Below the pieces are notes generated by a model. That model had not been told where the DNA came from and did not search any database. It was given only the letters and a program-made list of their open reading frames with translations. 64,000 bases of DNA from Sporomusa acidovorans (GTDB lineage Bacteria; Bacillota; Negativicutes; Sporomusales; Sporomusaceae), in the NCBI RefSeq assembly GCF_002257695.2, contig NZ_CP155571.1. One strand, written 5' to 3'. The position numbers were made by a program, and so were the translations under genes. Positions 1 through 8,164 of the stretch are shown here, piece by piece; within the stretch, counting starts at the first letter, position 1, and the number at the start of each line of letters is the position of its first letter.

Positions 1-733
1 AGACTGCGCCGGTCACAAAGGAAGCGGCGGCAGTGGCCAAAAATGAAATGACATGGGCGACTTCGGCCGGTTGGGCAATGCGGCCAAGCGGATATAATTT
101 TGCCATATCCGCAAGCGTGCAGATGTTTTGGGGATCGTCAAGCTGACGGTCCAGCAGGGGAGTGGCCACATCACCCGGACATACGCAATTGGCGCGGATG
201 CCGTAAGGAGCACATTCCAACGCTAATGCCTTGGTGAAGGCAATGACCGCTCCTTTGGAAGCGCAGTAAGCGGTACACAAAAGATTGCCGTTAATGCCGG
301 CGTCAGAAGCGAGGTTGATGATTGAGCCGCCACCGGTTTTACGCAGTTCAGGCATAGCCGATTTGCACATGAAATAAGTGCCTTTTACGTTGACATCCAT
401 AATGGTATTGTAATCGTTTTCACTGACGTCGGTAATGATACTTTCCTGATAACTGCCGGCTGAGTTCACTAAAATATCAAGTTGTCCAAACCGTATGGTT
501 GTCTGCTGGATGATGTTCCTGCAGTCTGCGGGCAGGGAAACGTCTCCGGGCACATAATCAACATCGTCGGCAATTGCCGCAAGCGAGTGCCTGGCCGCCT
601 GGCCTTTGGCGGAATCACGGCCGACAATAATCACTTTCGCACCGTTGGCGAGAAAAAGTTTCGCGGTGGAAAAACCGATGCCTGAAGTTCCGCCGGTAAT
701 CACGGCGACCTTGTTAAGCAGGTCATATTGCAT
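1..733 (-). CDS. SDR family NAD(P)-dependent oxidoreductase (3' end cut by window edge)
   Basis: Classical short-chain dehydrogenase. The translation starts MQYDLLNKVAVITGG and carries the glycine-rich nucleotide site TGGTSGIGFSTAK near residues 13-25, the NSAG motif after strand 4, a catalytic Ser in INLASDAG and the YCASKG active site (Tyr-x3-Lys). A PG motif follows. About 244 residues are visible and the usual family length is about 250, so only a few C-terminal residues are missing. The start at 733 follows AGGAGC with a 7-nt spacer. It is divergent from the IclR gene across 250 bp, so the two may share regulation. The substrate cannot be deduced; 3-oxoacyl-ACP reductase-like or sugar/alcohol dehydrogenase are both possible. 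Confidence 0.9.
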   Translation of the reverse strand, partial: MQYDLLNKVAVITGGTSGIGFSTAKLFLANGAKVIIVGRDSAKGQAARHSLAAIADDVDYVPGDVSLPADCRNIIQQTTIRFGQLDILVNSAGSYQESIITDVSENDYNTIMDVNVKGTYFMCKSAMPELRKTGGGSIINLASDAGINGNLLCTAYCASKGAVIAFTKALALECAPYGIRANCVCPGDVATPLLDRQLDDPQNICTLADMAKLYPLGRIAQPAEVAHVISFLATAAASFVTGAV

Positions 734-984
734 GATATTAGCTCCTATCGTGAATATTCTATAACAACATTTTCTGGTTTGCGTTTCTTTTTCCCTGCTT
801 ACCATATCCAATCGCAACGACAGGTTACGGGAAAGACCGGCATTTTTTCTTGTTGAAAACAGTATGATAAAAATATCCGAACAAAATGAAAGGCAAAAGG
901 AATTTTACATTTCCTGTAGAATTAATAAGGCAAAAGAACGGCGTTCAGTATAAATGAACACCTGGCGCTAGTGAGGAATTTATA

Positions 985-1773
985 ATGAACCAAGGGAGAA
1001 AACCCGCTAAAGATAAAAACAAATATTTAGTTGCTTCCGTAGATCGTGCGATAGAACTTCTTTTTATTCTGGAAAGCTCACCGCGGGAAATGGGAGTAAC
1101 GGAAATCAGCAGACAACTGGGAGTCCAGAAAAGTACGGTTCATAATCTGTTGCAGACCTTGTTAGCAAGGGATTTTGTTCGCCAGACCGACACAGGCCAT
1201 TATACACTGGGATTTCGGCTGATGCCCTTGGGACTGGCATGTACTGAACGTTTGAACATCCGGAGAATTGCTTCTCCCTATCTGAAAGAACTGGCGGCAG
1301 AAGCCGAGGAGGTTGTGCTGCTGGCTGTCTTATCTGCCGGACAGTTAACGATTATTGATAAAGTCGAGCCAACCCGACCTGTTTTTCTTATACCCCGTTT
1401 CGATTATTGCAATACGTTTCATAGTTCGGCGTTGGGAAAGGTGTTTCTTGCCTACAGTCCCGATGAATTTCTGGAAAAGGTGACGGCTGAGCCTCTAACC
1501 CGGTATACGGATAAAACCATTACTGATAAGCAGATGCTGATGACAGAACTGGCCAATGTAAGAGAGCAAGGCTATTCGGTCGCCAGCAATGAAACGATCG
1601 AGGGGGTTACCTGTCTGGGCGCGCCCATCATGAATGCCAATGGAAAAATTGAAGCGGCTATCACTGTTTCGGGAGCGACGGCTTGGTTTACGGAAAAGAG
1701 GCGTGAGTCGGTGGTACGGCTAATGAAGGGAAAGGCGGAAGCAATATCTGCGGAACTGGGTTTTCGTGGTTAA
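985..1773 (+). CDS. IclR family transcriptional regulator
   Basis: 262 residues, the normal IclR length. An N-terminal winged helix-turn-helix lies at about residues 18-78 (VTEISRQLGVQKSTVHNLLQ) and a C-terminal effector-binding domain at about 95-258, with the typical FHSSALGKVFLAY segment. GAGGAA precedes the ATG. It lies about 70 bp upstream of the 2-oxoacid:ferredoxin oxidoreductase genes on the same strand and is divergent from the SDR gene, so control of one or both is likely but not shown. The ligand is unknown. Confidence 0.93.
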   Translation: MNQGRKPAKDKNKYLVASVDRAIELLFILESSPREMGVTEISRQLGVQKSTVHNLLQTLLARDFVRQTDTGHYTLGFRLMPLGLACTERLNIRRIASPYLKELAAEAEEVVLLAVLSAGQLTIIDKVEPTRPVFLIPRFDYCNTFHSSALGKVFLAYSPDEFLEKVTAEPLTRYTDKTITDKQMLMTELANVREQGYSVASNETIEGVTCLGAPIMNANGKIEAAITVSGATAWFTEKRRESVVRLMKGKAEAISAELGFRG

Positions 1774-1845
1774 GTTGGCACCAAGTAGGATGAACAAGTT
1801 TTTCATGAATATAGATGTCCGATAATTCATTAAGGAGTGATGATG

Positions 1846-2049
1846 ATGGCAAAACTGGAATTTTCCCAGGAAAGATGCAAAGGCTGCGAATTGTGTAAAG
1901 TGGCATGCCCCAAAAAGCTGATTGTTATGTCGTCAACTTTTAATGGCAAAGGTTACAATTATGCAACCTGTCCCGATGATTCGGAATGTGTGGGCTGCTG
2001 CCTTTGTGCAAAAACATGCCCGGATTTAGTCATTAAGATTTATAAATAA
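1846..2049 (+). CDS. 2-oxoacid:ferredoxin oxidoreductase, ferredoxin-like delta subunit
   Basis: A small (67 aa) 2[4Fe-4S] protein that passes electrons from the thiamine-diphosphate subunit to ferredoxin. Two full cluster motifs are visible, CKGCELCKVACP and CVGCCLCAKTCP. Start codons GTG-ATG-ATG-ATG follow each other; the third ATG at 1846 was chosen because AAGGAG at 1832-1837 is then 8 nt away. It is the first gene of a tight four-gene operon (delta, alpha, beta, gamma), an order typical of VOR/KOR enzymes of anaerobes. Confidence 0.92.
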   Translation: MAKLEFSQERCKGCELCKVACPKKLIVMSSTFNGKGYNYATCPDDSECVGCCLCAKTCPDLVIKIYK

Positions 2050-2062
2050 GGGAGTGGTAAAT

Positions 2063-3130
2063 GTGTCGGAAAAAGTACTCATGAAGGGCAATGAGGCGAT
2101 TGCCGAGGCAGCGATTGCCGCAGGCTGCCGCCATTATTTCGGCTATCCAATTACGCCGCAAACTGAGATCACGGAATACATGTCCCGGCGTATGCCGCAG
2201 TTGGGGGGCGTGTTCTTACAGGCAGAAAGTGAAATCTCGGCCATCAACATGGTCTATGGGGCGGCCGGGGCGGGCGCCAGAGTGATGACTTCCTCGTCCA
2301 GCCCGGGAATCAGCCTGAAACAAGAAGGCATTTCCTACATTGCCGGCGCCGAACTCCCCTGCTTTATTGTCAACATTATGCGCGGCGGTCCGGGGCTTGG
2401 CGGCATCCAGCCGGCCCAGGGCGATTATTTCCAGGCTACCAAGGGCGGCGGCCATGGCGATTATCACAATATCGTGCTGGCTCCCAATTCCGTTCAGGAA
2501 ATGGTAGACCTGACCATGACCGGTTTTGCCTTGGCCGATCAATACCGCAATCCTGTTATGCTATTAGGGGACGGGGTTCTCGGTCAAATGATGGAACCCG
2601 TTGAAATCAGGGAAAAGAGCGATACGCCTGTGGAAAAACCATGGGCTACGGTAGGAATGCGCGGCCGTGCCAAGCCTAACATCATCAACTCCTTATACCT
2701 GAAAGCCAACGAGTTGGAAGATCATAACAAGCACTTGCAGGAAAAATATGCCCGTATTCAGACAAGCGAAATGCGCTGGGAGGAAATTGAGACCGAAGAT
2801 GCGGAACTGATTTTGGTTGCTTATGGCATTACGGCGCGTATTGCCCAGTCGGCTCTCGATAAAGCCCGGGAAAATGGCCAAAAAGTTGGGCTGCTGCGGC
2901 CTATTTCCCTGTGGCCGTTCCCCGAGCCGCCGTTTGCCCGGCTGGCGAAAACCGCCAAGGCCTTTTTAACCCTGGAATTAAGTGCCGGTCAAATGATCGA
3001 AGATGTACGGCTGGCTACCCATGATGCGAAACCGGTGCATTTCTATGGGCGTACCGGCGGTGTGATTATGACTCCCCTGGAAGTCTACCGGGAAATCTGT
3101 AAGATTTTTGATGGCAAGGAGGGCAAATAA
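2063..3130 (+). CDS. vorB: 3-methyl-2-oxobutanoate (2-oxoacid):ferredoxin oxidoreductase alpha subunit VorB
   Basis: Pyrimidine-binding/alpha subunit of a CoA-acylating 2-oxoacid:ferredoxin oxidoreductase, about 355 aa. It has the family signature GYPITPQTEI near the N terminus, the QAESEISAINMVYGAAGAG stretch and the SSPGISLKQEG segment. The C-terminal third contains the LRPISLWPFPE motif of domain II. GTG at 2063 is the preferred start because GGGAG lies 8 nt upstream; an in-frame GTG at 2054 sits inside that ribosome-binding site. Sequence alone does not settle branched-chain versus 2-oxoglutarate specificity; VorB is the closest pattern I recognise. Confidence 0.9.
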   Translation: MSEKVLMKGNEAIAEAAIAAGCRHYFGYPITPQTEITEYMSRRMPQLGGVFLQAESEISAINMVYGAAGAGARVMTSSSSPGISLKQEGISYIAGAELPCFIVNIMRGGPGLGGIQPAQGDYFQATKGGGHGDYHNIVLAPNSVQEMVDLTMTGFALADQYRNPVMLLGDGVLGQMMEPVEIREKSDTPVEKPWATVGMRGRAKPNIINSLYLKANELEDHNKHLQEKYARIQTSEMRWEEIETEDAELILVAYGITARIAQSALDKARENGQKVGLLRPISLWPFPEPPFARLAKTAKAFLTLELSAGQMIEDVRLATHDAKPVHFYGRTGGVIMTPLEVYREICKIFDGKEGK

Positions 3131-3131
3131 A

Positions 3132-3884
3132 ATGGCAGAAGTATTATTTTCCAGACCGCAGGCATTACTAGATGTACCTACCCATTATTGTCCGGGGTGT
3201 CATCATGGAATAATCCACCGGTTAGTGGCCGAAGTAATAGATGAACTTGCCATTCAGGAAAAGACAATTGGCGTTGCGCCCGTCGGCTGTGCGGTGCTTG
3301 CCTATGATTATTTCAACGTTGACATGCTGGAAGCTGCCCACGGACGTGCGCCGGCGGTAGCGACCGGTGTAAAACGGGTACAGCCTGACGCCGCCGTATT
3401 TACCTATCAGGGCGACGGGGATTTGGCGGCTATTGGGACCGCGGAGATTGTGCATGCGGCGGCCCGGGGGGAAAACATTACCACCATCTTTGTTAACAAT
3501 GCCATCTATGGCATGACCGGCGGCCAAATGGCGCCTACCACCCTCGTTGGCCAAGTGACCAGCACCTCTCCCTATGGACGCAAGCAGGAGATTGCCGGTA
3601 TGCCTGTTCGGATAGCCGAGATGCTGGCGGCCCTGGACGGCCCGGCCTTTATCGCCCGGGTGGCGGTTAACACGCCTGCCAATATGAACAAAGCCAAAAA
3701 GGCCATCAAAAAGGCTTTTGAACTCCAGCTCAGCGGCAAGGGATTCAGCTTAGTGGAAGTGCTGTCCATTTGCCCGACAAACTGGGGAAAATCGCCGCTT
3801 GAGGCCGTTAAATGGCTGGAAGAGAATATGATTCCCCACTATCCGCTTGGTATTTACCGAGACATTGAGGAGGTGGCAAAATGA
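3132..3884 (+). CDS. 2-oxoacid:ferredoxin oxidoreductase beta subunit (TPP-binding)
   Basis: 250-residue catalytic subunit that binds thiamine diphosphate. The N terminus shows YCPGCHHG, the usual Cys-x2-Cys-HG cluster/TPP entrance. GDGDLAAIGTAEIVHAA is the TPP/Mg motif and NNAIYGMTGGQMAPTT its second half. AAGGAGG lies just upstream of ATG 3132. The gene follows the alpha subunit by one base and overlaps the gamma subunit by 4 nt (ATGA), which indicates translational coupling within one complex. Confidence 0.93.
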   Translation: MAEVLFSRPQALLDVPTHYCPGCHHGIIHRLVAEVIDELAIQEKTIGVAPVGCAVLAYDYFNVDMLEAAHGRAPAVATGVKRVQPDAAVFTYQGDGDLAAIGTAEIVHAAARGENITTIFVNNAIYGMTGGQMAPTTLVGQVTSTSPYGRKQEIAGMPVRIAEMLAALDGPAFIARVAVNTPANMNKAKKAIKKAFELQLSGKGFSLVEVLSICPTNWGKSPLEAVKWLEENMIPHYPLGIYRDIEEVAK

Positions 3885-4420
3885 GGCACGAAATGATTAT
3901 GGCCGGTTTCGGCGGCCAGGGTGTGCTGCTCATGGGGCAAATACTGACCTATGCGGGCATGCTGGAAGGAAAACGGGTGTCTTGGATTCCCTCCTACGGT
4001 CCGGAAATGCGGGGCGGAACCGCCAACTGCTCAGTCATCATTACCGAAGGGGCTACCGGCTCGCCGATGGTAGAAGAACCGACAGCCGCCGTTGTCCTTA
4101 ACCTGCCGTCACTCGATAAATTCGAGCCTGCCATCCGGGAAAACGGTGTTCTGATAGTGAATAGTTCGTTAATTGATAAAGAGGTTAAGCGCCAAGATAT
4201 CAAGGTCTACCGTGTACCGGTCAATGATATCGCCAGCGAGCTGGGCAACATTAAGATGGCCAATATGGTGGCGCTGGGAGCGTTGATTGCCGCCACCGGT
4301 GCCGTGGAAATGGAAATGCTGTTTACGGCGTTTGCCAAAAAGTTTGCTGCTAAACCGCAGGTGATAGAAGCCAACAAGAAAGCGATTAAACACGGCTACG
4401 AATGTGTGAAAAAGCCATAG
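3881..4420 (+). CDS. 2-oxoacid:ferredoxin oxidoreductase gamma subunit
   Basis: 179-residue gamma subunit (POR/KOR gamma domain). The N terminus AGFGGQGVLLMGQIL is the family hallmark, followed by SYGPEMRGGTANCSVI. It is the last gene of the operon, overlapping the beta subunit stop by 4 nt. With delta, alpha and beta it makes a complete four-subunit cytoplasmic enzyme oxidising 2-oxoacids to acyl-CoA with ferredoxin as acceptor, or working in reverse as a carboxylating synthase. Confidence 0.93.
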   Translation: MRHEMIMAGFGGQGVLLMGQILTYAGMLEGKRVSWIPSYGPEMRGGTANCSVIITEGATGSPMVEEPTAAVVLNLPSLDKFEPAIRENGVLIVNSSLIDKEVKRQDIKVYRVPVNDIASELGNIKMANMVALGALIAATGAVEMEMLFTAFAKKFAAKPQVIEANKKAIKHGYECVKKP

Positions 4421-4529
4421 CAGATTATATAAGCAACAGAGCAGGAAAAAATTTACTGGGATAGAATCTCATCTATAGGAAATCTATTAGAGATTTCATG
4501 ACTAGTTAAGTTTAAAGGAGGTTGCAAAA

Positions 4530-5099
4530 ATGGCGAAGAAAATTCTTTTACTGACCGGCGACTGCGCGGAAGACTATGAGGTTAAAGTACCCCAGCAGGC
4601 ATTGATGATGCTTGGCTATCAGGTTGATGTGGCCGTGCCGAATAAGAGTGCCGGCGATATGGTTCAACTGGTTGTACATGATTTTATCGGCCTGGATACG
4701 TATGTGGAACTGACCGGGCACCGGATTCCGGTTGATATTGCGGCAAAAGATGCCAAAGCGGACGATTATGTCGGCTTGGTTGTTCCTGGCGGCCGTGCGC
4801 CTGAATATATCAGGATGTATGACGAAGTTATCAAATTGGTACAGGATTTCTTTGCTGCCGGCAAACCGGTAGCCGCCATTTGTCATGGCACGCAGCTGCT
4901 GGCGCCTGCCAAAGTTCTGTCAGGCAAAACGGTAACTTCCTACCCTGCCTGTGCAGCAGAATGCCGCTTGGCCGGGGCGGAGTGGAACAATGAACCGGTT
5001 GTTGTCTGCGGCAATCTGGTAACCGCGCAGGCCTGGCCCAATCATCCGGAGTGGCTAAAAGCCTTTGCCCAGATGCTGGGAGCAAAAATCAGTATTTAA
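4530..5099 (+). CDS. DJ-1/PfpI family protein
   Basis: 189-residue class I glutamine amidotransferase-like protein. The nucleophile elbow AAICHGTQLL (Cys about residue 116) and VPGGRAPEYIR are characteristic of PfpI/YhbO proteins, which are described as deglycases, chaperones or peptidases depending on the member. A strong AAAGGAGGT site precedes the ATG. It is preceded by a 109-bp gap with a small inverted repeat and followed by a terminator, so it is probably monocistronic. The actual activity is not predictable. Confidence 0.9.
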   Translation: MAKKILLLTGDCAEDYEVKVPQQALMMLGYQVDVAVPNKSAGDMVQLVVHDFIGLDTYVELTGHRIPVDIAAKDAKADDYVGLVVPGGRAPEYIRMYDEVIKLVQDFFAAGKPVAAICHGTQLLAPAKVLSGKTVTSYPACAAECRLAGAEWNNEPVVVCGNLVTAQAWPNHPEWLKAFAQMLGAKISI

Positions 5100-5119
5100 A
5101 GCTGTTCGGGCAATTTTAC

Positions 5120-5151
5120 GAGATTGCGGTGTTAACGCCGCAATCTCTTTT
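5120..5151 (+). terminator. Rho-independent terminator after the PfpI gene
   Basis: A perfect 10-bp stem GAGATTGCGG / CCGCAATCTC with a short loop is followed by TTTT. The -35 box of the next promoter overlaps its T tract. Confidence 0.85.
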
Positions 5152-5178
5152 GCTTTCCGTTGTGCGAACAGCTATAAT
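5150..5178 (+). promoter_or_regulatory. Sigma-A type promoter upstream of leader ORF/rsgA
   Basis: TTGCTT, 17-bp spacer, TATAAT. The -10 is a perfect consensus and the spacing is optimal. It drives the short leader ORF and rsgA. Confidence 0.7.
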
Positions 5179-5210
5179 AAAAACAGCAAGTATAAGGAGT
5201 GGTGAAGTTA

Positions 5211-5275
5211 TGTGTACACTGCAGTCTGTTATTGACCTTTTTTTAATGGAAGGGTCGCGGAGTTTTTCCTGCTGA
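5211..5275 (+). CDS. Possible 21-codon leader peptide upstream of rsgA
   Basis: An ATG with a good ribosome-binding site (AAGGAG, 9-nt spacer) opens a 21-codon frame ending FSC-stop, about 30 bp after a consensus promoter. The stop lies inside a hairpin (5253-5301) in front of rsgA, so translation of the peptide could influence folding of the leader. No matching peptide family is known to me; it may be fortuitous. Confidence 0.35.
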
Positions 5276-5301
5276 GTTGTTAGCAACATTCTTCCGCGAC
5301 C
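5253..5301 (+). promoter_or_regulatory. Hairpin in the rsgA leader overlapping the leader ORF stop
   Basis: GGTCGCGGA (5253-5261) can pair with TCCGCGACC (5293-5301) around a 31-nt loop that contains the leader ORF stop codon. No T tract follows, so it is not a simple terminator; it ends 34 nt before the rsgA start. Confidence 0.4.
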
Positions 5302-5334
5302 GGCATAAGGAATTGGTCAAGGAGGGTTTGACTC

Positions 5335-6393
5335 ATGGATTTACAAAGTTTAGGCTGGAACGATTTTTTTGCAGCCCAATTGTTGGCGCAGGAACTTACT
5401 GTTTGTACAGTGGGTCGGGTTGCTGCCGAATATAAGCATATGTATCGTGTTTATGCCGAGAGCGGCGAATATTTGGCCAGTGTTACCGGCAAATTACGCT
5501 ATCTGGCTGACAGCCGGGAGGATTTTCCCGCTGTTGGGGATTGGGTGTTGTTTTCCGCTGCCGGCAATGGTCAGGCTGTTATTCAGGGGATACTTCCCCG
5601 GCAAAGTAAATTTTCCCGTAAAGTAGCGGGAAAAGTGAATGAGGAGCAAATTGTCGCCGCCAATATTGATACGATTTTTCTGGTAAACGCTCTCAATCAG
5701 GACTTTAATCTAAGAAGAATGGAAAGGTATCTTACTCTGGCCTGGGACAGTGGGGCCTCACCGGTAATTGTTTTAAATAAAACCGACCTATGCCCGGATG
5801 TGGTCGGCAAAGTACGGGAGGTAGAGACAATTGCCTTTGGTGTTCCCGTACACCCGGTTAGTTGTGTCAGCGGGTACGGGTTGGCGGATTTGTCCCAGTA
5901 TATGAGCCGGGGAAAAACGATTGCCTTATTGGGCTCTTCCGGCGCGGGCAAATCGACGCTGGTTAATCGCTGCCTGGGAACCGATTCCCAAAAAACCGGG
6001 GCGATCAGACAAGATGACGGCGAAGGGCGGCACACCACCACCCACCGGGAGCTTATCCTGCTGCCTGCCGGTGGAATTCTGCTTGATACTCCGGGAATGA
6101 GAGAATTGCAGCTATGGGGATCAGAAGACGGTTTAACAGATACGTTTGATGATATTTACGCCTTGGCGGCGCAGTGCCGTTTTTCTGATTGCCGCCATAC
6201 AAATGAACCAGGCTGTGCGGTTATTGCTGCTTTGGCAGGTGGTGCATTAAGTCAGGCACGCTATGATAGTTTTCATAAGTTGCAGCGTGAACTTGCCTAT
6301 TTATCACGTAAAGAAAATAAGCAGGAATATCTTGCTGAAAAGAATCGCTGGAAAAAGATTCATAAGGGAATAAGACAGTTGTCCAAAAACTAG
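5335..6393 (+). CDS. rsgA: Ribosome small subunit-dependent GTPase A
   Basis: 352-residue circularly permuted GTPase acting in late 30S maturation. Visible in order: an N-terminal OB-fold (about 25-90), then the permuted G motifs NKTD (G4), SCVSGYG (G5), GSSGAGKSTL (G1 P-loop) and DTPGMREL (G3), then the C-terminal zinc-finger region CRFSDCRHTNEPGC. Length and domain order fit RsgA/YloQ. AAGGAGG precedes the ATG. It has its own promoter and terminator and is not in the usual Firmicute rpmB/prkC context visible here. Confidence 0.96.
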   Translation: MDLQSLGWNDFFAAQLLAQELTVCTVGRVAAEYKHMYRVYAESGEYLASVTGKLRYLADSREDFPAVGDWVLFSAAGNGQAVIQGILPRQSKFSRKVAGKVNEEQIVAANIDTIFLVNALNQDFNLRRMERYLTLAWDSGASPVIVLNKTDLCPDVVGKVREVETIAFGVPVHPVSCVSGYGLADLSQYMSRGKTIALLGSSGAGKSTLVNRCLGTDSQKTGAIRQDDGEGRHTTTHRELILLPAGGILLDTPGMRELQLWGSEDGLTDTFDDIYALAAQCRFSDCRHTNEPGCAVIAALAGGALSQARYDSFHKLQRELAYLSRKENKQEYLAEKNRWKKIHKGIRQLSKN

Positions 6394-6399
6394 AACTTA

Positions 6400-6435
6400 G
6401 AGCACTAAGGCTTGGCCTTAGTGCTCGGCTTTTTG
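6400..6435 (+). terminator. Rho-independent terminator after rsgA
   Basis: Perfect 11-bp stem GAGCACTAAGG / CCTTAGTGCTC with a 5-nt loop, followed by GGCTTTTTGG. Confidence 0.85.
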
Positions 6436-6451
6436 GCTTTTTGGCGGAATC

Positions 6452-6480
6452 TGGACATCACAGCCAAATTCGGCTATAAT
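6452..6480 (+). promoter_or_regulatory. Promoter of the acyl-CoA synthetase gene
   Basis: TGGACA, 17-bp spacer, TATAAT immediately upstream of the acyl-CoA synthetase; consensus -10 and optimal spacing. Confidence 0.65.
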
Positions 6481-6526
6481 TATAGGGTTATAGTTTTCTC
6501 CGGCTACTAAGGAAGGGGTGCACGTA

Positions 6527-8008
6527 TTGTTTGTTCATGATCTCGTTGGCAATAAAGCGGCAGACAGTCAGGCGTTTGCCGGTAAAGATAAGGTAACATA
6601 TGCTGATTTACAGGCGTACGTAAGTAAATACCGTGATTATTTCTATGCGACAGGCATACGGACAGGCGATAATGTGGGACTATTTTCCCGGAATTCGGTT
6701 GAATTTATCTATTCCTATATGGCGATTGTCAGTTTGGGCGCTGTCGTCGTGCCCATTAACTTTCAGCTAACGGCCAGAGAGGTTGCCTTTATTGTTAAAG
6801 ATGCCAACATGAGCCGGCTGGTTACCATGGAATACCTGCCGCTCGAACGCGAACTGGAGCAGCAGCGTTATCAACAGGAAGTATCGCAGCTTGTTATTGC
6901 TGATTTTTCCGGTATGATCAACCAAAAAACATTTCCGGCCGCGCCGGCTTTAAAAACCGATTTTGACGAAAATCAGCCGTGTGCGATTATCTATACCTCC
7001 GGTACAACCGGCACCCCCAAGGGGGCCGTTTTAACTCACAAAAATCTTATCAGCAACGCCCGGGCTTTTCGTGAAGTTATGCCGGTTACCGCTGAGGATA
7101 ATGTACTGTGCGTGCTGCCGATGTATCACTGCTTTTCCTGGACTTGCGCCGTACTCAACTCGCTGTTGTGTGGTGCCGCCATTACCATCCTGGAAGCCTT
7201 TGCGCCCAAAGAGACGCTGGCGGCGATTAAAGACTACAAAGTAACAGTAATTTATGGGGTACCACCCATGTATAATTTTCTTGCCCGCGTAGGCAGCCGC
7301 GAAGATTTGGCAGGAATAAAATATTGTGTATCCGGCGGGGCGTCGCTGCCGGAAAAAGTGGCGCAGCAATTTGCGGAAAAATATGGTCAGAAAATAATTG
7401 AAGGGTACGGCCTTTCGGAAGCTTCGCCGGTCGTGACTCTCAACCCGCCGCAAAAACCGAAATATTGTTCTATTGGTAAAGCGCTGCCGGGACTGGAGGT
7501 AAAGGTAATTGACGCCCATGGTCAGGTAGTGCCGCCCGGGATAGTCGGACAGATTGCCGTGCGGGGGCCAAGTGTTATGAAAGGGTATTTTAATTTACCG
7601 GCCGACAGCAGCAATGCTCTTAAAGATGGCTGGTTATACACCGGCGATTTGGCCTATCAGGATGCGGAAGGGTATTTTTTTGTTGTTGACCGTTTAAAGG
7701 ATTTAATTATTTCCAATGGGGAAAACATTTACCCACGCGAGATTGAAGAACTTTTGTACGCTTACCCCGGCATCCTGGAAGCCAGTGTCATCGGTGTGCC
7801 CGATGAACTGCGCGGCCAGGTGGCGCGGGCTTATATTGTGTTAGCCGCAGGACAGAAGTTTGATAAAAAGAAAGTACGGGAGTATCTCCAGGCAAACCTT
7901 GCCTCCTATAAAATTCCTCGGGATTATTGTATTGTCGACGCACTTCCCAAAAATCAAACCGGCAAAATACTAAAACGCGTATTGCGTGAACAAGCATGCT
8001 CTTCATAA
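6527..8008 (+). CDS. Long-chain acyl-CoA synthetase (AMP-binding)
   Basis: About 493-residue ANL-superfamily adenylate-forming enzyme that activates a carboxylic acid with ATP and CoA. Motifs seen: YTSGTTGTPKGAVLTH (A3 P-loop), EGYGLSEASP (A5), YTGDLAY (A7), DRLKDLIISNGENIYPREIE (A8) and a final KNQTGKILKR with the catalytic Lys. TTG at 6527 is the likely start because GGAAGGGG lies 8 nt upstream; a GTG at 6518 overlaps that site. It stands alone between a promoter and a terminator. Chain-length specificity is not known; FadD/LcfB-like. Confidence 0.9.
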   Translation: MFVHDLVGNKAADSQAFAGKDKVTYADLQAYVSKYRDYFYATGIRTGDNVGLFSRNSVEFIYSYMAIVSLGAVVVPINFQLTAREVAFIVKDANMSRLVTMEYLPLERELEQQRYQQEVSQLVIADFSGMINQKTFPAAPALKTDFDENQPCAIIYTSGTTGTPKGAVLTHKNLISNARAFREVMPVTAEDNVLCVLPMYHCFSWTCAVLNSLLCGAAITILEAFAPKETLAAIKDYKVTVIYGVPPMYNFLARVGSREDLAGIKYCVSGGASLPEKVAQQFAEKYGQKIIEGYGLSEASPVVTLNPPQKPKYCSIGKALPGLEVKVIDAHGQVVPPGIVGQIAVRGPSVMKGYFNLPADSSNALKDGWLYTGDLAYQDAEGYFFVVDRLKDLIISNGENIYPREIEELLYAYPGILEASVIGVPDELRGQVARAYIVLAAGQKFDKKKVREYLQANLASYKIPRDYCIVDALPKNQTGKILKRVLREQACSS

Positions 8009-8036
8009 ATAAGGCAATAAGGCAGCATGGAAAATG

Positions 8037-8068
8037 GCTAGGTTCTATCAGGAACTTAGCTTTTTCTT
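8037..8068 (+). terminator. Rho-independent terminator after the acyl-CoA synthetase
   Basis: 9-bp stem GCTAGGTTC / GAACTTAGC (one G-U pair) followed by TTTTTCTTCTT. Confidence 0.8.
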
Positions 8069-8164
8069 CTTATAGATAATGACTCAACTTGAAAGAAAGG
8101 TTATTTGCCTTTATAGTAATACGTATAGTGTGTTGGGCAATTGGTTGGATGGAAGGCGAAAGGT

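Noticed and set aside
2216..2542. Minus-strand frame inside vorB
   Set aside because: Antisense shadow of a well-supported gene without own signals.
4479..4497. Inverted repeat GAAATCT / AGATTTC before the PfpI gene
   Set aside because: Short, AT-rich and without a T tract or known operator pattern; could be chance.
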